64,000 nucleotides of DNA from Pseudogymnoascus destructans (Eukaryota > Ascomycota > Leotiomycetes > Thelebolales > Thelebolaceae): positions 62,001 through 126,000 of the forward strand of contig NW_020167545.1 of NCBI RefSeq assembly GCF_001641265.1. Reading direction: 5' to 3'. The notes beneath the pieces are model-generated. The model saw only the letters and a program-made list of their open reading frames with translations. It did no database searches and had not been told where the DNA came from. The position numbers were made by a program, and so were the translations under genes. This document shows positions 10,422 through 21,921 of this stretch, in pieces (positions within the stretch are counted from its first letter, which is position 1; every line of letters starts with the position of its first letter).

Positions 10422-12390
10422 CTAATTAGGAACCTGCTTTAAGGGGCATGTACGGGCAGTATGTGTGAGTGATCTACACATACTACATGCTCGTGGCACA
10501 CGTATTTGCAGGTCTGCTAGCTCACCTGTAACCCTACCCTCAACCACTATATTTGCTGTTTGTGCCCACTTTAGGCCTTCCTGAACCGTTAAAACACCTC
10601 CCTTAGCTATATACGACCTCCTTACAGCCCTCTTCTTCTTTTGCCTCTCATTTGCAGCCCGTAGCTGCTTGTTTTTGTCCGCAAGAAGGACCGCATTATG
10701 CATAGACATTTGGCACCCTTTTACTAGCTGCTTGAATGCCTGCTCTGTAGGGTTTGAGAAGTGTCATGACACTCCTTCGATATTTGTGTCACGACCCTTC
10801 GATTCGCTTTAGTCTCTAGTACTTATTTCACTATGTCATTCACTTCACCTGCTTCGACTTACTTTGCATTCCCTTACTTCGAGTCGAACCACTTGGCCAA
10901 CCTGTTAGTCTCACCACTTGACCCCTGTGGTATAAAGTATATGCTTTGGAGCCTGAACTACTATACCTTGTCCTACTGCTTCGAGTATCGAAGTCTTCAC
11001 ATTATACTTCGGATACTTCTGCAGACTTGAAGGTCAGCCTCGGTTCGAACTGTCCTTACAAGAAGCCTGCTATACAGCGCGGAACAGATTCCTTAATTGC
11101 ATTAGCCTGACGGTCCAATTGACTAACATTATGGGGTGTTTCAGGTACCCAACAGTCCTGGGTAGTGTCCAGGAGAAGCAGAGGTGGGGTTGGTGTCTGT
11201 AATTGAGTATTCAGCATCGAGAGCACCCGTTCTGGGTCATACGGGTGTATGCCAGTGGCTGCAAAGCCACTACAGATCACATTAAGTGTCATAGAGTCTT
11301 TGCGGGCTGTAAGGTAGGCTGTAAGGAAGTCAGGTTTGTCAATATGACCAACTCCAACCCGCATATACCCCTCGATTTGTTTTCCGTACAACCGTTTTAT
11401 AACTGCAAAGCAGCTAACGTCAAGTGGCTGCAAAAGATGTGACGAGTGTGGAGGCATACAGAGTGTGATAATTGAGTGCTCCTTGCAAAACAGGTCAAAT
11501 TCAAGAGTAGAATGGCTTCCATGTCCGTCAAGAGTCAAGAGCCTGTAAACACCCTTTGTACGGTCTTTTGTGTACTTCTGGAAGACGTCCGTAAGCCAGG
11601 TAAGGCCTAAAGAGTCGTTCTTCCACCCATTGTTACTAACTGCAATGGCCCAATCTCGAGGCAAGGTATCCATATACCAACTTGATATATGGACCTTTCC
11701 CTCAAATATAACCATTGGTGGCACACTCCACCCACTTGCTGCAATTGACTCAATAACGGTAACCCATTCACGATTCCCTGGCTGCACACAAACTGGCTTA
11801 TGGGCCCGCTCAGAACCCGTAATCACTTTTGCAGTTGTAATCACTCCCATTTGAAATCCTGTCTCGTCAAAGTTATAGATGTCATTTTCCTGAATCCCAT
11901 ATTTGGCAATTGTGTTCTGTAAAAGTCGAAACCAATCCCGAATAACTGTAAGGTTTTCACATTTTGCCCGTTGATAATCGTATTTGCGGGTGTATTTTGA
12001 TTGGAGGAAAGGGTGGCGCTTTACAAAGTTGTAAACCCATCGTTGGCCAACTGTAAGAGGGGTAGAGTAGACTTCATCAGACCGTTTTTGGAGTAATAGA
12101 TTTGCCATTTGCCGTACAGATTCAGATCTAAGGGGTAGACCTTGTTCCTCCATAGATAATATCCATTCGACAAGTGTTGACTCCTCTGTGCTGCTAAGTT
12201 TTTTGTTTGCGGGTTGTAAATCACATCGAGCAACGCGTCCGTTAACACGGTCGCGAACAGTTGTGTATGGCACGTCGTAGATTGTACAAGCCGCTTTGAG
12301 GTTGCTAAAATAGCCTTGATGGAAGGCCTGAATAGCTAAATCAATTCGGCCTTCAATCTGGCTAGCCTGAGTGTGCTGCGGTTGAGCCAT
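10422..12390 (-). pseudogene. Fot family 3 transposase split by a solo LTR
   Basis: Start chosen at ATG 12390 (MAQPQHTQASQIEGRID), as in the other Fot copies where the protein begins just before the psq-like helix; an upstream ATG at 12399 is possible. HTH and CENP-B-like parts are followed by a DDE_1 domain with DIYNFDETGF, LLTLDGHGSH and LQPLDVSCF. The C-terminal segment (10709-10422) has a basic coiled-coil-like stretch and a knuckle CSMCRSLTHTARTC. The only defect I see is the LTR at 10762-11060: subtracting it and one 5-bp duplication leaves 1665 nt, 555 codons in one frame. The gene was therefore intact when the LTR landed. Confidence 0.88.
10762..11060 (+). mobile_element. Solo LTR of a third retroelement family (299 bp)
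   Basis: TGTCATGACACTCC..CGAACTGTCCTTACA with AGAAG duplicated at 10757-10761 and 11061-11065. A TATA-like TATAAAGTATATGC lies at about 10930. Strand is given by the TATA position. No related LTR was seen elsewhere in the window. Confidence 0.88.
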
Positions 12391-12535
12391 TATGGTCATT
12401 AGTATCCGTAAAGTGCGGATTTGGTGTGTCGCGATACGACTCGCATGCAAATACGACTCGCTTGTCAAGTACGTTACTATAACTTGATATATTTATGCAT
12501 GACCAATTACATCGACTTAACGAGATGATACTGTA

Positions 12536-13981
12536 CGGAGGTGTTGTTCATAAGTTTTGTGAGTGGGTCATGAGATGACCGGGGGTTGGGCATGGGTTGG
12601 AGCATGGGTACGCGTAGGCTTGTTTGTACCTTTTTAACGCGTCAAAATTCCTACTATTGTATTTTATATGTAGGAAATTCATACTCTTTCAATAACTACA
12701 ATGCCTCATCTTACTCGCGATGAGCGGCTTCGTTGCGCACTACTACGCTCCCTAGATTGGGAGTTCCAAAAAATTGCAGCCTATATTGGCTGCATGGAAC
12801 GGCAGGCTTGGTATGCTTGCCAGGGCCCTCCAACTCCGAAGAAGCGTTCGGGTAGGCCACTTATCCTATCCGATGAGCAAGTTCAAGAGGTTATTGAGTT
12901 TATAGCCTCATCTCGCACGAATAGGCGTATGCCATATACAAATATAATACGCATTCTTAATATTCCATGCTCACGGCTTGTCCTAACCCGCGCTCTGTCT
13001 GTGAGAGGCTATAATCGACATAAGTATCCCTCTCTACTTTACTACTATATAGACTAATAATTATTAAGGGATTGCTATGCGGAAGCCTATTATCTCAGAG
13101 ACAAATCGACAAAAGCGACTTTCATGGGCTATTGAACATAAGGATTGGGTACGGAATGATTGGAATAGGATACTTTGGACTGACGAGACGTGGGTAACGG
13201 GAGGCCGCCATACTCGTACATGGGTTACTCGAAAAGCAGGGGAAATGTGGGATGATACATGTGTTGTAGATAGAGTACAACGGAGAAGGTAAGAGACTCC
13301 TATTTACTATAGGATTTACTAACAATCCCTAGAGGTTGGATGTTCTGGGGCTGCTTCTCAGGTGGTCTTGGAAAGGGTCCTATACTATTTTGGGAGAAGG
13401 AATATGGGAAAATAGGAGCTGAGTCCTATATGGCTTATACTGTCCCTCTAATCCACGGCTGGCTACGCCTATACTCAGGCCTTACATTGATGCAAGATGG
13501 AGCTCCAGGTCATAGAGCAGCTGCAACATATGAAGAGTTGAGATCCCGTGGTATTTGCCCTATAGAATGGCCCCCGTATTCACCAGATCTCAACCCAATT
13601 GAACGGGTGTGGCATATTATGAAGAATTATCTACAAGATAATCATCCAGAACATATGTCCTACGACCAGCTCCGTGTAGCTGTTAAGGAAGCATGGGAGC
13701 AAGTTGGAGAAGCTGAGCTTAATGCTCTCCTTAATAGTATGCCTACACGTATGGCAGCAGTAATTGCTGCAAATGGTATGCACACAGAGTACTAGGCTTA
13801 TAGTATAGTTTTATATAGGGGTTTAGGTATCTACTCTACTCATTATTCTACAGAATTGATTGCTCTCACACTCAAGTGTTCGTGACGCGTGAGAATCGGT
13901 ACTTTGGCCAGAATTGCCAAACCAGCCTACGCAGGGGGCCCTAGCCCGACCCACTCACAAAACTTATGAACAACACCTTCG
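12536..13981 (+). mobile_element. Tc1/mariner element (1446 bp)
   Basis: Inverted ends CGGAGGTGTTGTTCATAAGT / CGAAGGTGTTGTTCATAAGT, identical for a further 14 bp, with TA at 12534-12535 and 13982-13983. It abuts the pogo element: the TA at 12534-12535 serves both, as if mariner had jumped into pogo's target duplication. One transposase gene inside. Confidence 0.9.
12701..13795 (+). CDS. Tc1/mariner transposase (DD34E), probably spliced
   Basis: Exon 1 from ATG 12701 holds an HTH region (PHLTRDERLRCALLRSLDWE and a second helix pair). The catalytic part follows: ILWTDETWV (first Asp), MQDGAPGH (second Asp), SPDLNPIERVW (Glu), with 34 residues between the last two. A 44-bp intron at 13289-13332 (GTAAGA..CTAAC..TAG) restores the frame into GWMFWGCFSGG. 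An intron at 13024-13068 also has good signals, but joining exons 1 and 2 shifts the frame by one, so either a 1-nt indel has killed this copy or the splice sites differ. Length and motifs are normal for fungal Tc1-like elements. Confidence 0.75.
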
Positions 13982-13983
13982 TA

Positions 13984-14170
13984 GTAGCCCTACCTGCTAC
14001 AGTGTAGCAGCCACCTGCTACACTAAAGTAGCCGCTATCCTAATTAGGCAATTATGATGCCAATCCTACTAGGGTTTATATTTCCTACTATGGCTAGTTT
14101 TATGGGGCTGCTACAAAATGGAGCTGCAAATCTAAATTGCTCTAATAGAGCAATTTAAATTATTCCCGCC
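13984..14170. other. Intergenic stretch, short CTGCTACA repeats
   Basis: CTACCTGCTACA / CACCTGCTACAC motifs are repeated near 13990-14020 and an imperfect hairpin (AATTGCTCTAATAGAGCAATTT) lies at about 14137-14157. No gene is seen. Confidence 0.4.
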
Positions 14171-14580
14171 CTCATTGTGGCCCGAAAGCCTTCTCCGAAG
14201 ATGCCACCCCACCCCTCCCACCCAAATGGCCTCTTGCGGAGCTCTAGGTGCAGGTCGGTGGCACCGAGTATCTCGACATCGACGCCCTCATCCTCGCCTT
14301 GGATGATTGGGCCGTCAAGCAGAAGTTCTGCTTCCGGGTCCTCCGGCGGGAGAAGACTGGGGCATTCTTCGTCTGCCCCAAGGAAAGCTGTGGCTGGCGC
14401 TGCCGAGCCAGCCCCCACGACGACTTGTTGGTGCTCGTCATCGTTAATGACGAGCACCGTTGTGTTGGCCGAGGCCAGCGCAAGTTCTCTTCGTCGCCGA
14501 AGAAGTCTTGGCTGGACCGTGTGGTCTCCCGTCACTTGAATGTGAAGGAGGAGAACGCCGAGCTAGCGGCGGCAGCTCGG
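14171..14580 (+). pseudogene. MULE-type transposase, N-terminal relic
   Basis: Reading from about 14171 gives a Pro-rich start (PPLPPKWPLAEL), a TAG at 14245, then 133 codons with ALDDWAVKQKFCFRVLRREK and FFVCPKESCGWRCRAS..NDEHRC, the C..C..H..C pattern of the MuDR/FAR1-type N-terminal zinc domain of Mutator-like transposases. No catalytic domain follows; the frame runs into the palindrome at 14580. GC-rich, unlike its neighbours. Confidence 0.5.
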
Positions 14581-14845
14581 TGGCGGCAGCGAGGGTGGAC
14601 CGGAGGTTTGCCGGGGTTCGGGGGTCTACGGGTGCTGGGTAAATATTAGTTTAATTTACTGGGTATATGGTCCAGCAAGTGCTGTACGAACTTTGCTCTT
14701 ACTTAATTAATAGGGCAAAAGCTCTATATACCCAGCACGACCCCTGTAAAGATTCATATACCCAGTAAATTAAAATAATATTTACCCAGCACCCGTAGAC
14801 CCCCGAACCCCGGCAAACCTCCGGTCCACCCTCGCTGCCGCCACC
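14580..14845. repeat. 266-bp near-perfect palindrome
   Basis: Left arm from GTGGCGGCAGCGAGGGTGGA to the CTGGGTATATG near 14666, right arm its inverse from about 14757 to 14845, with only one or two mismatches in roughly 88 bp. The spacer holds a further TATACCCAG inversion. It is probably a foldback or MITE-like element, or the head-to-head remains of the MULE ends. No clear target duplication. Confidence 0.8.
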
Positions 14846-14849
14846 AGCC

Positions 14850-15790
14850 GATCTGAGTACTGGTTATAAGCATTGATTTACCCTGTTTTTACGTAAAGTT
14901 TTCTGATGATGGTGGGTCCACCGGACTGGGATCTGCCCCGTGGATCTTATGGGTGCGATTCATACTATCGAGCTGGATCTTATTGGTGCGACTCGTATAC
15001 ATCAGATCTTCATTCGTCAGGGGCAGCTGGCAAGGCTCTATTTGAATAACTACAGTACCTGCCAAGTGAAGCATGCTTTGAGAGAATGAGGTCCAGCCCG
15101 ATCAATGATGAGAACTCGTTGGTGTTGAAAAAATCCTCAACTACACTCACATCTGTTGGGTCGGACCGTGGGTTCACAAAGCAATTTGAAACCACACACG
15201 ACACACGATTTGCACTGCCTTCTACCCTCATCCCTGGCCCTTCATTTGGGCTGATTGAAATGGAGTTCGCACAGGCGCCCTTCATCCGACGGATACGTGT
15301 TACGTCAAACAGATCTCGGTCTTTTAACTGGGTCATCATGAGCCCACTCACTAACACCACATGCAAGGGATAAGGAAGGGACCATATGCTCTCCTCGGGT
15401 ATGTATCCTTGTTAAGATGCATACCCGAGGAGAGCATATTTGGAGTTTGATATGCAACCTTGTTGGGCACATATTTGGAGTTTGATATGCATCTGTTGAG
15501 CATATATTTGGAGTTTGACGTATTTGGAGTTTGACGACTTAATTAAGTAAACTACGGTGCGAAGCCATATATCGGCCTAGAGGTATATAGACTACACTAT
15601 GCCTATGCAGCGTACTTCTAGAATACTTTCGTTTCTTTTCCGACGGGTGCTACTGCGATTGTTCTACACCCCTTATTATTCTTGAGGACTTTTCCAGTAT
15701 TTTAGGCTTCTATTCTCGACAAGTTGTCCTGCGAGAGTCCTATTTCTCTTCTTCTTCATTTTTTTTACAACTTCTCGGAAAGCGAATGAA
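14850..15790. other. Intergenic stretch with hairpin and short repeats
   Basis: A 21-bp-arm inverted repeat (ATATGCTCTCCTCGGGTATG and its complement) lies at about 15387-15441, followed by four TATTTGGAGTTTGAYRT-type repeats to 15535. A 118-codon minus-strand frame at 15010-15366 is not recognised and has no supporting signal. The last about 200 bp probably hold the ferric reductase promoter. Confidence 0.5.
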
Positions 15791-17792
15791 ATGGCAGTCC
15801 CGAAAGGTCAAGCGAGGGCGCTACGGCAGGCTTTGAACGAGAAAGCTGCCAAGTCATTTGGGATTGCAATCGGATCTCTCATCGCTCTCTTTATACTCAG
15901 TCACTGGGCACGATACTTCTTCCATCGGTATAGTAACGGAAGTCGAAGCTCAGCCACGGTAGCCATGATAAGGCTTAGGAGAATCAGATCCCTCCTTTCA
16001 AGGAGGTTCTTCAAACAGATATCAGTTGGCCGTATTCTACTCTACATTTTATTCTGGGGAATCAACGTCATTCTGTCATGCACAAACGTAGACTTGACCA
16101 ATCTCCTCTATGTAAGAAACATTAATCCGTTGTTTTGGGCGCTCAACTGCTTACCAAGTGAAGGTCGCAAAACACCAAGGCTGGTACTTACACCCTCCGA
16201 CCTTTCTTTACCGATCTGATAGGTTAAATGTCGACTATATGGTGTTTAATACTGACTTATAAAAGGGTTGCGCTATGCAATCTAGCCTTTGTCATTTTCC
16301 TCAGTTTGAAAAACACGCCATTAGCTATTCTCTCCGCCACTTCCTACGAGACCTTGATGCCGCTCCATAAGGCGGCGGGATATACATGCATAGTCGCATC
16401 TTTGGTCCATGCCATCGTCTATCTGGAAGCTTGGGCACAAGTTGATCCTCTACATAACATGCTGGAGCCCGCCCCGATCGCAGGAATGATAGGTGGCGTT
16501 GCAATGCTTCTCATTGGTGTATTGGCTTTGCCATATATTCGCCGCCAACACTATGAGTGTATGTTAAGACACTAGACTTCTGATGGGCTCTGTCCGGCTA
16601 ATTTATCATATAGTATTCTACGCTATACATGTCATACTGTCAGTCATCATTTTAATAGTCGTCGCATTGCACGTGCCAAACCTCAGCAGCCGTGCCATCA
16701 TTATCACCCTTTTTGCAGCTTCTTTGTCATTCATGGATCGCGCCATCCGCGTTTTGAAATTCTCTTGCAACTTCATGGGTAACCATGCGGCGCTCACCGC
16801 GCTACCGAATGGTGCTACTCGAGTCACACTTCGCCAATCATCGAAGGCGATTCCCGGCTCGCATGCCTTCTTGTGGTTGCCTGCTATCCGTCTTGTAGAG
16901 ACACACCCCTTTACACTCGTTTCCTCGGACCCTGCAGAGTTTGTCGTGTTCTCTCGCGGTGGATTCACGTCTGCATTGCACAAGTATGCGAAAGAGTTTC
17001 CTGCGAAGACTTTGAGATGCTCGCTCAACACAGGTTATGGGAAATTCCCTGACTTCAAGACTTACGACAGCATCTTATTAATTGCCGGTGGTAGCGGTGC
17101 AAGCTTTACCTTTGCAGTAGCTTTGGACCTTTGCAGGAACCCAGGCCCCTGTCCATCTGGTAGTATTACTTTTGTCTGGGTTATTAGAGATAAAGGTAAC
17201 ACTGTCAAATAAGACTATATCCTACAGACATCAACTAACAATGCCTAGCTTCTATCTCGTGGTTCCATGCGGAACTTCGTGAACTCCACCTCGACCCACG
17301 TATCAAAGTTATGATACACGTAACTAACAACGTCGAGTCTTCTGCACTGGTCTCCTTATCGGGATATTCTGAGAAGGACAGTCCTGCAACCGCAGAAGAG
17401 TCTAGTCAGACTTCGCTCCCAACTATGGCATCTGGTGACTCAGAAAAAGCCATTGAGCTTGAGCAAATGGCAGCGTCGAAAAAGCCTGTCGATCCGGAGA
17501 AAGGCATGGGTTATGATGTAGGAGAGGCATCCAGCAGCACCGTTGCAACCTTCACAGGGCGCCCAAATATTCCTGCACTGATGAGAAGTCTCGTCGACAA
17601 TGAAGATACCACGAAGAGAGTTATTGTTGGCGCTTGTGGGCCTGCGGGGTTGCTGGAGACGGTGAAGGACACCACATCGCGATGCATACGGCCCTATGGC
17701 CCATCTTTCACTTTGCATACCGAGGTAGGCTGACTGTTTTTCTCCCTTTGTTTTTCGATCCGCTAACATGGGAATAGGGGTTTGAATGGTAG
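15791..17792 (+). CDS. FRE-type ferric/cupric reductase, five exons
   Basis: A plasma-membrane flavocytochrome that passes electrons from NADPH through FAD and heme to Fe(III) or Cu(II) at the cell surface. Exon 1 (15791-16111) has a first hydrophobic helix and RRFFKQISVGRILLYILFW. Exon 2 (from about 16266) gives LHKAAGYTCIVASLVHAIVY with heme-ligand His. Introns 16559-16613, 17196-17248 and 17725-17777 restore the frame exactly. Then come HVILSVIILIVVALH, the FAD motif HPFTLVSSD, the NADPH motif AGGSGASF, ACGPAGL and the short end GFEW. Joining exon 1 to exon 2 (donor 16112, acceptor 16265) is one nucleotide out of phase, so either the splice is non-obvious or the gene carries a 1-nt defect. 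The N-terminus is short for the family. Confidence 0.82.
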
Positions 17793-18564
17793 ACGCACAT
17801 ATATGTACATGTCCTTTTATGAGTTTTGATTGATGAATAACGGAGGAAGGAGGTGAGCATATATAGTTTAGAAGGGCGGTTCAAGGTATGAGGGAGGACA
17901 CAAGTGGCAAATATGGTGATGCTACCCTTTGTATGGGATCTTTTGCATGGGAACTGTTTTGTTTTTATTACAATCACGACAGCATTTGAACATTACTATT
18001 TACGACGAATATTTATAAAGACAAGAAATATCATATATCATGTGTTTACGCCTGAATGGGATTGATATCATTTCATGTTAAGTAACGTTGTGTCTTCTTC
18101 TGTCCAAGTATGTAGCTGCCTGATATTTAAGTGTTGGAGGAAGGACCGAAATATTGCGAGCGCGCGCAACGGGCAGGAAAACTCGACAGTAGACTACAGT
18201 ATATAGAATGAATGGATTGAATTCGGAGGGCCTACCCAAACGCCCTGAGTAACAGAAGGGTTTAGGCCTGAAACCCAATGCGTCGGAGTTCTGAGGCAAT
18301 CTGCTCACGCCAAGCGCCAATTGGGGCAAGGCTCCCGCCTGACGATTGCACTGGGAAAAGCTACCATTAGAGCGTTTTAGCAACTGTTGAACAGGCTGTT
18401 CAACACCCCCGTATGTAGTTAGTATAGAAATATGAGAATTTAGTGCCATAATCCCTGTACAAACCTTGCAAGCCCGAGCTCCACTACTTCCTATTTAGGA
18501 CTTAGGACTGTAGAGGTTTAACACTAGATGGCTTTAGCAGCCAGGCCGAACAGTTGTTGGCCAA
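17793..18564. other. Intergenic stretch downstream of ferric reductase
   Basis: No gene is recognised. The 20-bp string GATGGCTTTAGCAGCCAGGC at 18527 recurs at 23003, at the end of a Fot N-terminal fragment, so the right edge is probably an old transposon scrap. Confidence 0.4.
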
Positions 18565-19500
18565 TGTCATACTGACATTCGTTGCACTCAGTTTGCTATC
18601 AAACTCAAGAGCAAACTTAGAAATCTCCTCCTCAAACCTACAAGTCACCATACATATCTTGGCTTATCACACCAACAACAGAAGCAATACTACTCAACGA
18701 TTGCTGCAAACTCTTCTACTACATCTGTTTATGCTACATACATCACGGCATATCATTTGAACACTCATTGAACAAGTTATTAAGAAAATCTCCTCCTTAA
18801 GGGGGTGGGCCAATACTACCACATGGCATATATCTACCAACTAGAGGCCTAGGAACATGAACGATAGCTCTAGAAGCTTCTACAACCCTCTATGATTCAT
18901 TACACGTCATCGCTCCTTAGTTACCCACAAGATTGGTTAAGTTATGACATAATTTATCTATAGGTACTCTGACCTTGGACCTCCTTTTCACTTCCTATAG
19001 GCTAGGAACCCAAGAGATGGTTCTATGGGATTCTCTTACGTTCACTACATGATTAGCAAGCTAGTTGTGGGTCGCACTTGATTTCTAATACATTTACCAA
19101 GCCTGGTTAGTCATGGAAAGTCATGGAAAATGAGAGAACTACACTCCTTTGGCATAAATAGGATTGCCCTTTCCTTAAGAAAGGGCAAGCAGGCAATACA
19201 GTAAATCGACTAGCACATACTTCTACGTCTTTTCCAAGCTTCCAAGCATTGATCTTGTTATTCTCTGTTTTTGAAAAGTCAGTGAGGTGCTAACCTCTGA
19301 CTTACCCCTGAGTTCTCAGACTCAACATTTGTTGCAACTTGTCTAAACCACTTCACCACATCATACACCTGATTGCTGCGTTGTGGAATAGTCTAAGCTA
19401 CAACCCTTTGGCTCTGTTTCCTAAGACAGTGTGTTGTTTTAGTAAAATCATCCCTCCCTTGGGTGGCTAGATTCTCACATCTGGTGCACCCACCATTACA
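18565..19500 (+). mobile_element. Solo LTR, gypsy-1 family subtype B (936 bp)
   Basis: TGTCATACTGAC..CACCCACCATTACA with GCCAA duplicated at 18560-18564 and 19501-19505. Nearly identical to the 3' LTR of the full element (34355-35291, inverse). TATA-like GGCATAAATAGG near 19152. Confidence 0.93.
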
Positions 19501-19505
19501 GCCAA

Positions 19506-20071
19506 GGCCTGAAGAAGAAGGTGCCAAGCCACTATAGAGGTGTAGTATATAGCCTAGGCTCAGTTGATTGTAGCACTCATAGACCCTAGTTAATAGAAGT
19601 AGCTATGCCTAATATAGTAATATCAAAATTCGCATTACCCCCTAAGTCAATTTTTGGACCTGCTTGAATCGTTCCCATTTTACAATGCTGGACTTGGCCA
19701 TTTTGGCGAGAAATGGGAGAGCTGCGGAAACCGGAGTTTAGCTATGACCTAACAAGGAAAATTACTAGTAAATTGTATGTAATTCTCCCCTTCTGGCCAT
19801 ACCCCCTACGGCGTTCCCTTTGTAATCCCCTATGTGACTAGAGCCCTTTGTTCCCTCTGTAGAATACTGGCCTTTGATAAATTTTTATACTTCAGTAAGT
19901 GCTTTGGAACTGGGCGAGTGGGGAGAGAGGTGGTGGCGGCTGGAAAAGATACATCACGGTACTTCTATTGCCATACACATATATATGCAAGTGGAAGTAC
20001 CTATATGTACCCTTTTGCGACCGCCACCACCTTTGTGCCCATTTCTCACCAAAATGATTTTTTCCTGCTTA
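19506..20071. other. Transposon-free stretch with a short inverted repeat
   Basis: CATTTTGGCGAGAAATGGG near 19714 and its near complement CCCATTTCTCACCAAAATG near 20038 could be the ends of a roughly 340-bp MITE. Nothing coding is recognised. Confidence 0.35.
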
Positions 20072-21921
20072 ACGTGCATGTATAACGAAAGTGCCAAACA
20101 AGCGAAAGTGCCAAAATATCGCGACTACCCCATAAGAATTGCGATAAATCCACCACAACAATATAAATTATTCAGAGTCCTCTTCCTCAGACCTGTCTAT
20201 TACAATCTGACAAGTGCGCGCATTGTGTCCAGTCTCACCACACTTGCCACAGCGACGTGCATGGGTTTCTTCCCTTGGCTTCCGACCACTACTTGCCCTT
20301 ATTTCTTGCTCTACTTGCTGCACAACGTCCCTCTCGTCCTGTACCTCCTGTGCTACCTGTTGACTAAGTGATCCTCCTTGCTGTAGTTGTGTTTTTTTAG
20401 CTCTCCGGCGCTTGCTTAGCACTTCATTTGCCTGTCGCAGGTTTTGGTTCTCTGCTTTTAACAATGCTAATTGATGCATTATTTGCGATGCACCCTTTGT
20501 AAACTGGTCAACAGCTGCATAGATTGAGGTTGGAGAGCTATTTTGATGATGCGCAATCCGGTTTTTAATGAAAGTAGACTGTGATACAGCTTCAGTTGGG
20601 TTATTTGGTGTCTGAGAAACCCATGGTTGAGCGGTGTTTGGGCGAGAGGTTGGAGGTGTTGGCGTCTTAAACCTAAGGTCAAGTGTAGATATTACACTCT
20701 CAGGGCTAAATGGAAGAAGCCCAGCACCTCGGAACCCTCCCTGAATATTGCTTTCTGTCATTGCAATGTTAAATGCAGCGTGGAAGGCAGGAAAGAAGTC
20801 ATCCTTAGTAATGTGAATAATATGAGCCCGCATCATATCTTCAATTTGCCGACCATAAGCTCTCTTTAATGGGCCAAAACAGCCAACATCAAGTGGTTGG
20901 AGTATATGGGAAGAGTGAGCAGGCATACAAAGCGTAATAATGTTGTGTTCTTTGCAGTACTCCTCAAACTTGTCTGAGTGGTGGCTCTCATGACCATCAA
21001 GGACTAACAAGCGATAACCACCAACACTCCAGGGCTTTGTGTGCTTCTCAAAATGCTGAATCCAATCCATACCTCTCTCGTTTGTAGTCCAGCCATTTGC
21101 AGTAACAGCGATTACCCAATCTGCTGGAAATCTGCTATTCTCATACCAAGATGCAAGGTGGTTTTTACCTGTCACAATGACAAATGGCGGCACTGCCCAA
21201 CCTTGAGAACTAACGCCTTGGATTACTGTAACCCATTCCCGATTGCCAGGCTGCACCTTTTTTGCCTTTGCCCGCCCATCTGAGCTCGTTACTACCGTTG
21301 CGCTTGAGATGACGCCCATCATAAACCCAGTCTCATCAAAGTTGTAGATATCTGCATTGTTGATGCCATACTTTAGAATTGTGTTCCATACAAGCTCAAA
21401 CCAGCCACGAATGACTTCTGGATCTTCGCACTTAGCCCTCTGGTAGTCGTATTTTCGCTGGAAGCGTGTCCGGAGCTCTACATGGCGCTTAACAAAGTTT
21501 GAAGCCCAACGTGACCCGACGCGTGGCGCGTCACGTGTTGCAAGTAGTCAATTTGCCATATCTTCAACAATAGACAACTGAGGAGGGAACCCTTTAGCAG
21601 CTAAGTCAAGTATATACTGAACAAGAACTGATTCCTCTAGGTTACTTAATTTCCGTAAGTTGGCTTGGATATCGCATCGTGAAGGTACGCCTTGTAAACA
21701 GTGACGTAGCTTGCGGTGGTCTACTGAATAGATCCTAGCTGCAACTCGAAGGCGCAAATTTGGGTCGCTTTGCATAGCTTGGATAGCTAGCACTAATTTG
21801 CTTTCATCATTTTTATGGCGCATGTTTTGTTGTGGAGGAATTTAACATTTAGTTGGGGGGGTTGGTCACCGCATGATTTTGGCACTTTCGCTTGTTTGGC
21901 ACTTTCGTTATACATGCACGT
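20072..21921 (-). mobile_element. Fot family 1 element, copy 2 (1850 bp)
   Basis: Same length and ends as copy 1, TA at 20070-20071 and 21922-21923. It differs from copy 1 at a small number of sites, most of them CpG to TpG or CpA changes. Confidence 0.93.
20168..21823 (-). pseudogene. Fot family 1 transposase, one nonsense codon near N-terminus
   Basis: 551-codon frame from ATG 21823, colinear with copies 1 and 3. A TGA at 21548-21550 stands where the others have CGA, cutting translation at residue 91, inside the CENP-B-like HTH. The downstream part, open for 459 codons, keeps the DDE triad and the CCHC knuckle. Reinitiation at the internal ATG at 21322 would give a catalytic fragment without the DNA-binding domain. 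Confidence 0.9.

Larger units (their letters stand above)
10310..12474 (-). mobile_element. Fot family 3 element (2165 bp with nested LTR)
   Basis: Right end, inverted, ACGTACTTGACAAGCGAGTC; left end ACATACTTGATAAGCGAGTC, two transitions away. Both carry GCGAGTCGTAT twice, 17 bp apart. TA at 10308-10309 and 12475-12476. It sits in the 3' part of the pogo element and holds a 299-bp solo LTR. Confidence 0.92.
7586..12533 (+). mobile_element. Pogo/Tigger-like element, carrier of nested insertions
   Basis: Left end CAGTATTATCTCGTTAAGTC and right end, inverted, CAGTATCATCTCGTTAAGTC, flanked by TA at 7584-7585 and 12534-12535. The transposase gene is split by a solo LTR at 9099-10007, and the 3' part by a Fot element at 10310-12474. 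Without those insertions and their duplications the element is about 1.86 kb, normal for the group. Confidence 0.88.

Noticed and set aside
14155..14539. Frames overlapping the MULE-like relic on both strands
   Set aside because: The 14248-14580 plus-strand frame has the zinc-domain pattern; the others are shadows.
15010..15366. 118-codon minus-strand frame
   Set aside because: No recognised motif, no splice partner, and an equally long frame exists on the other strand.
18078..18449. 123-codon minus-strand frame downstream of the ferric reductase
   Set aside because: No recognisable domain or splice signal, in an intergenic stretch next to transposon scraps.
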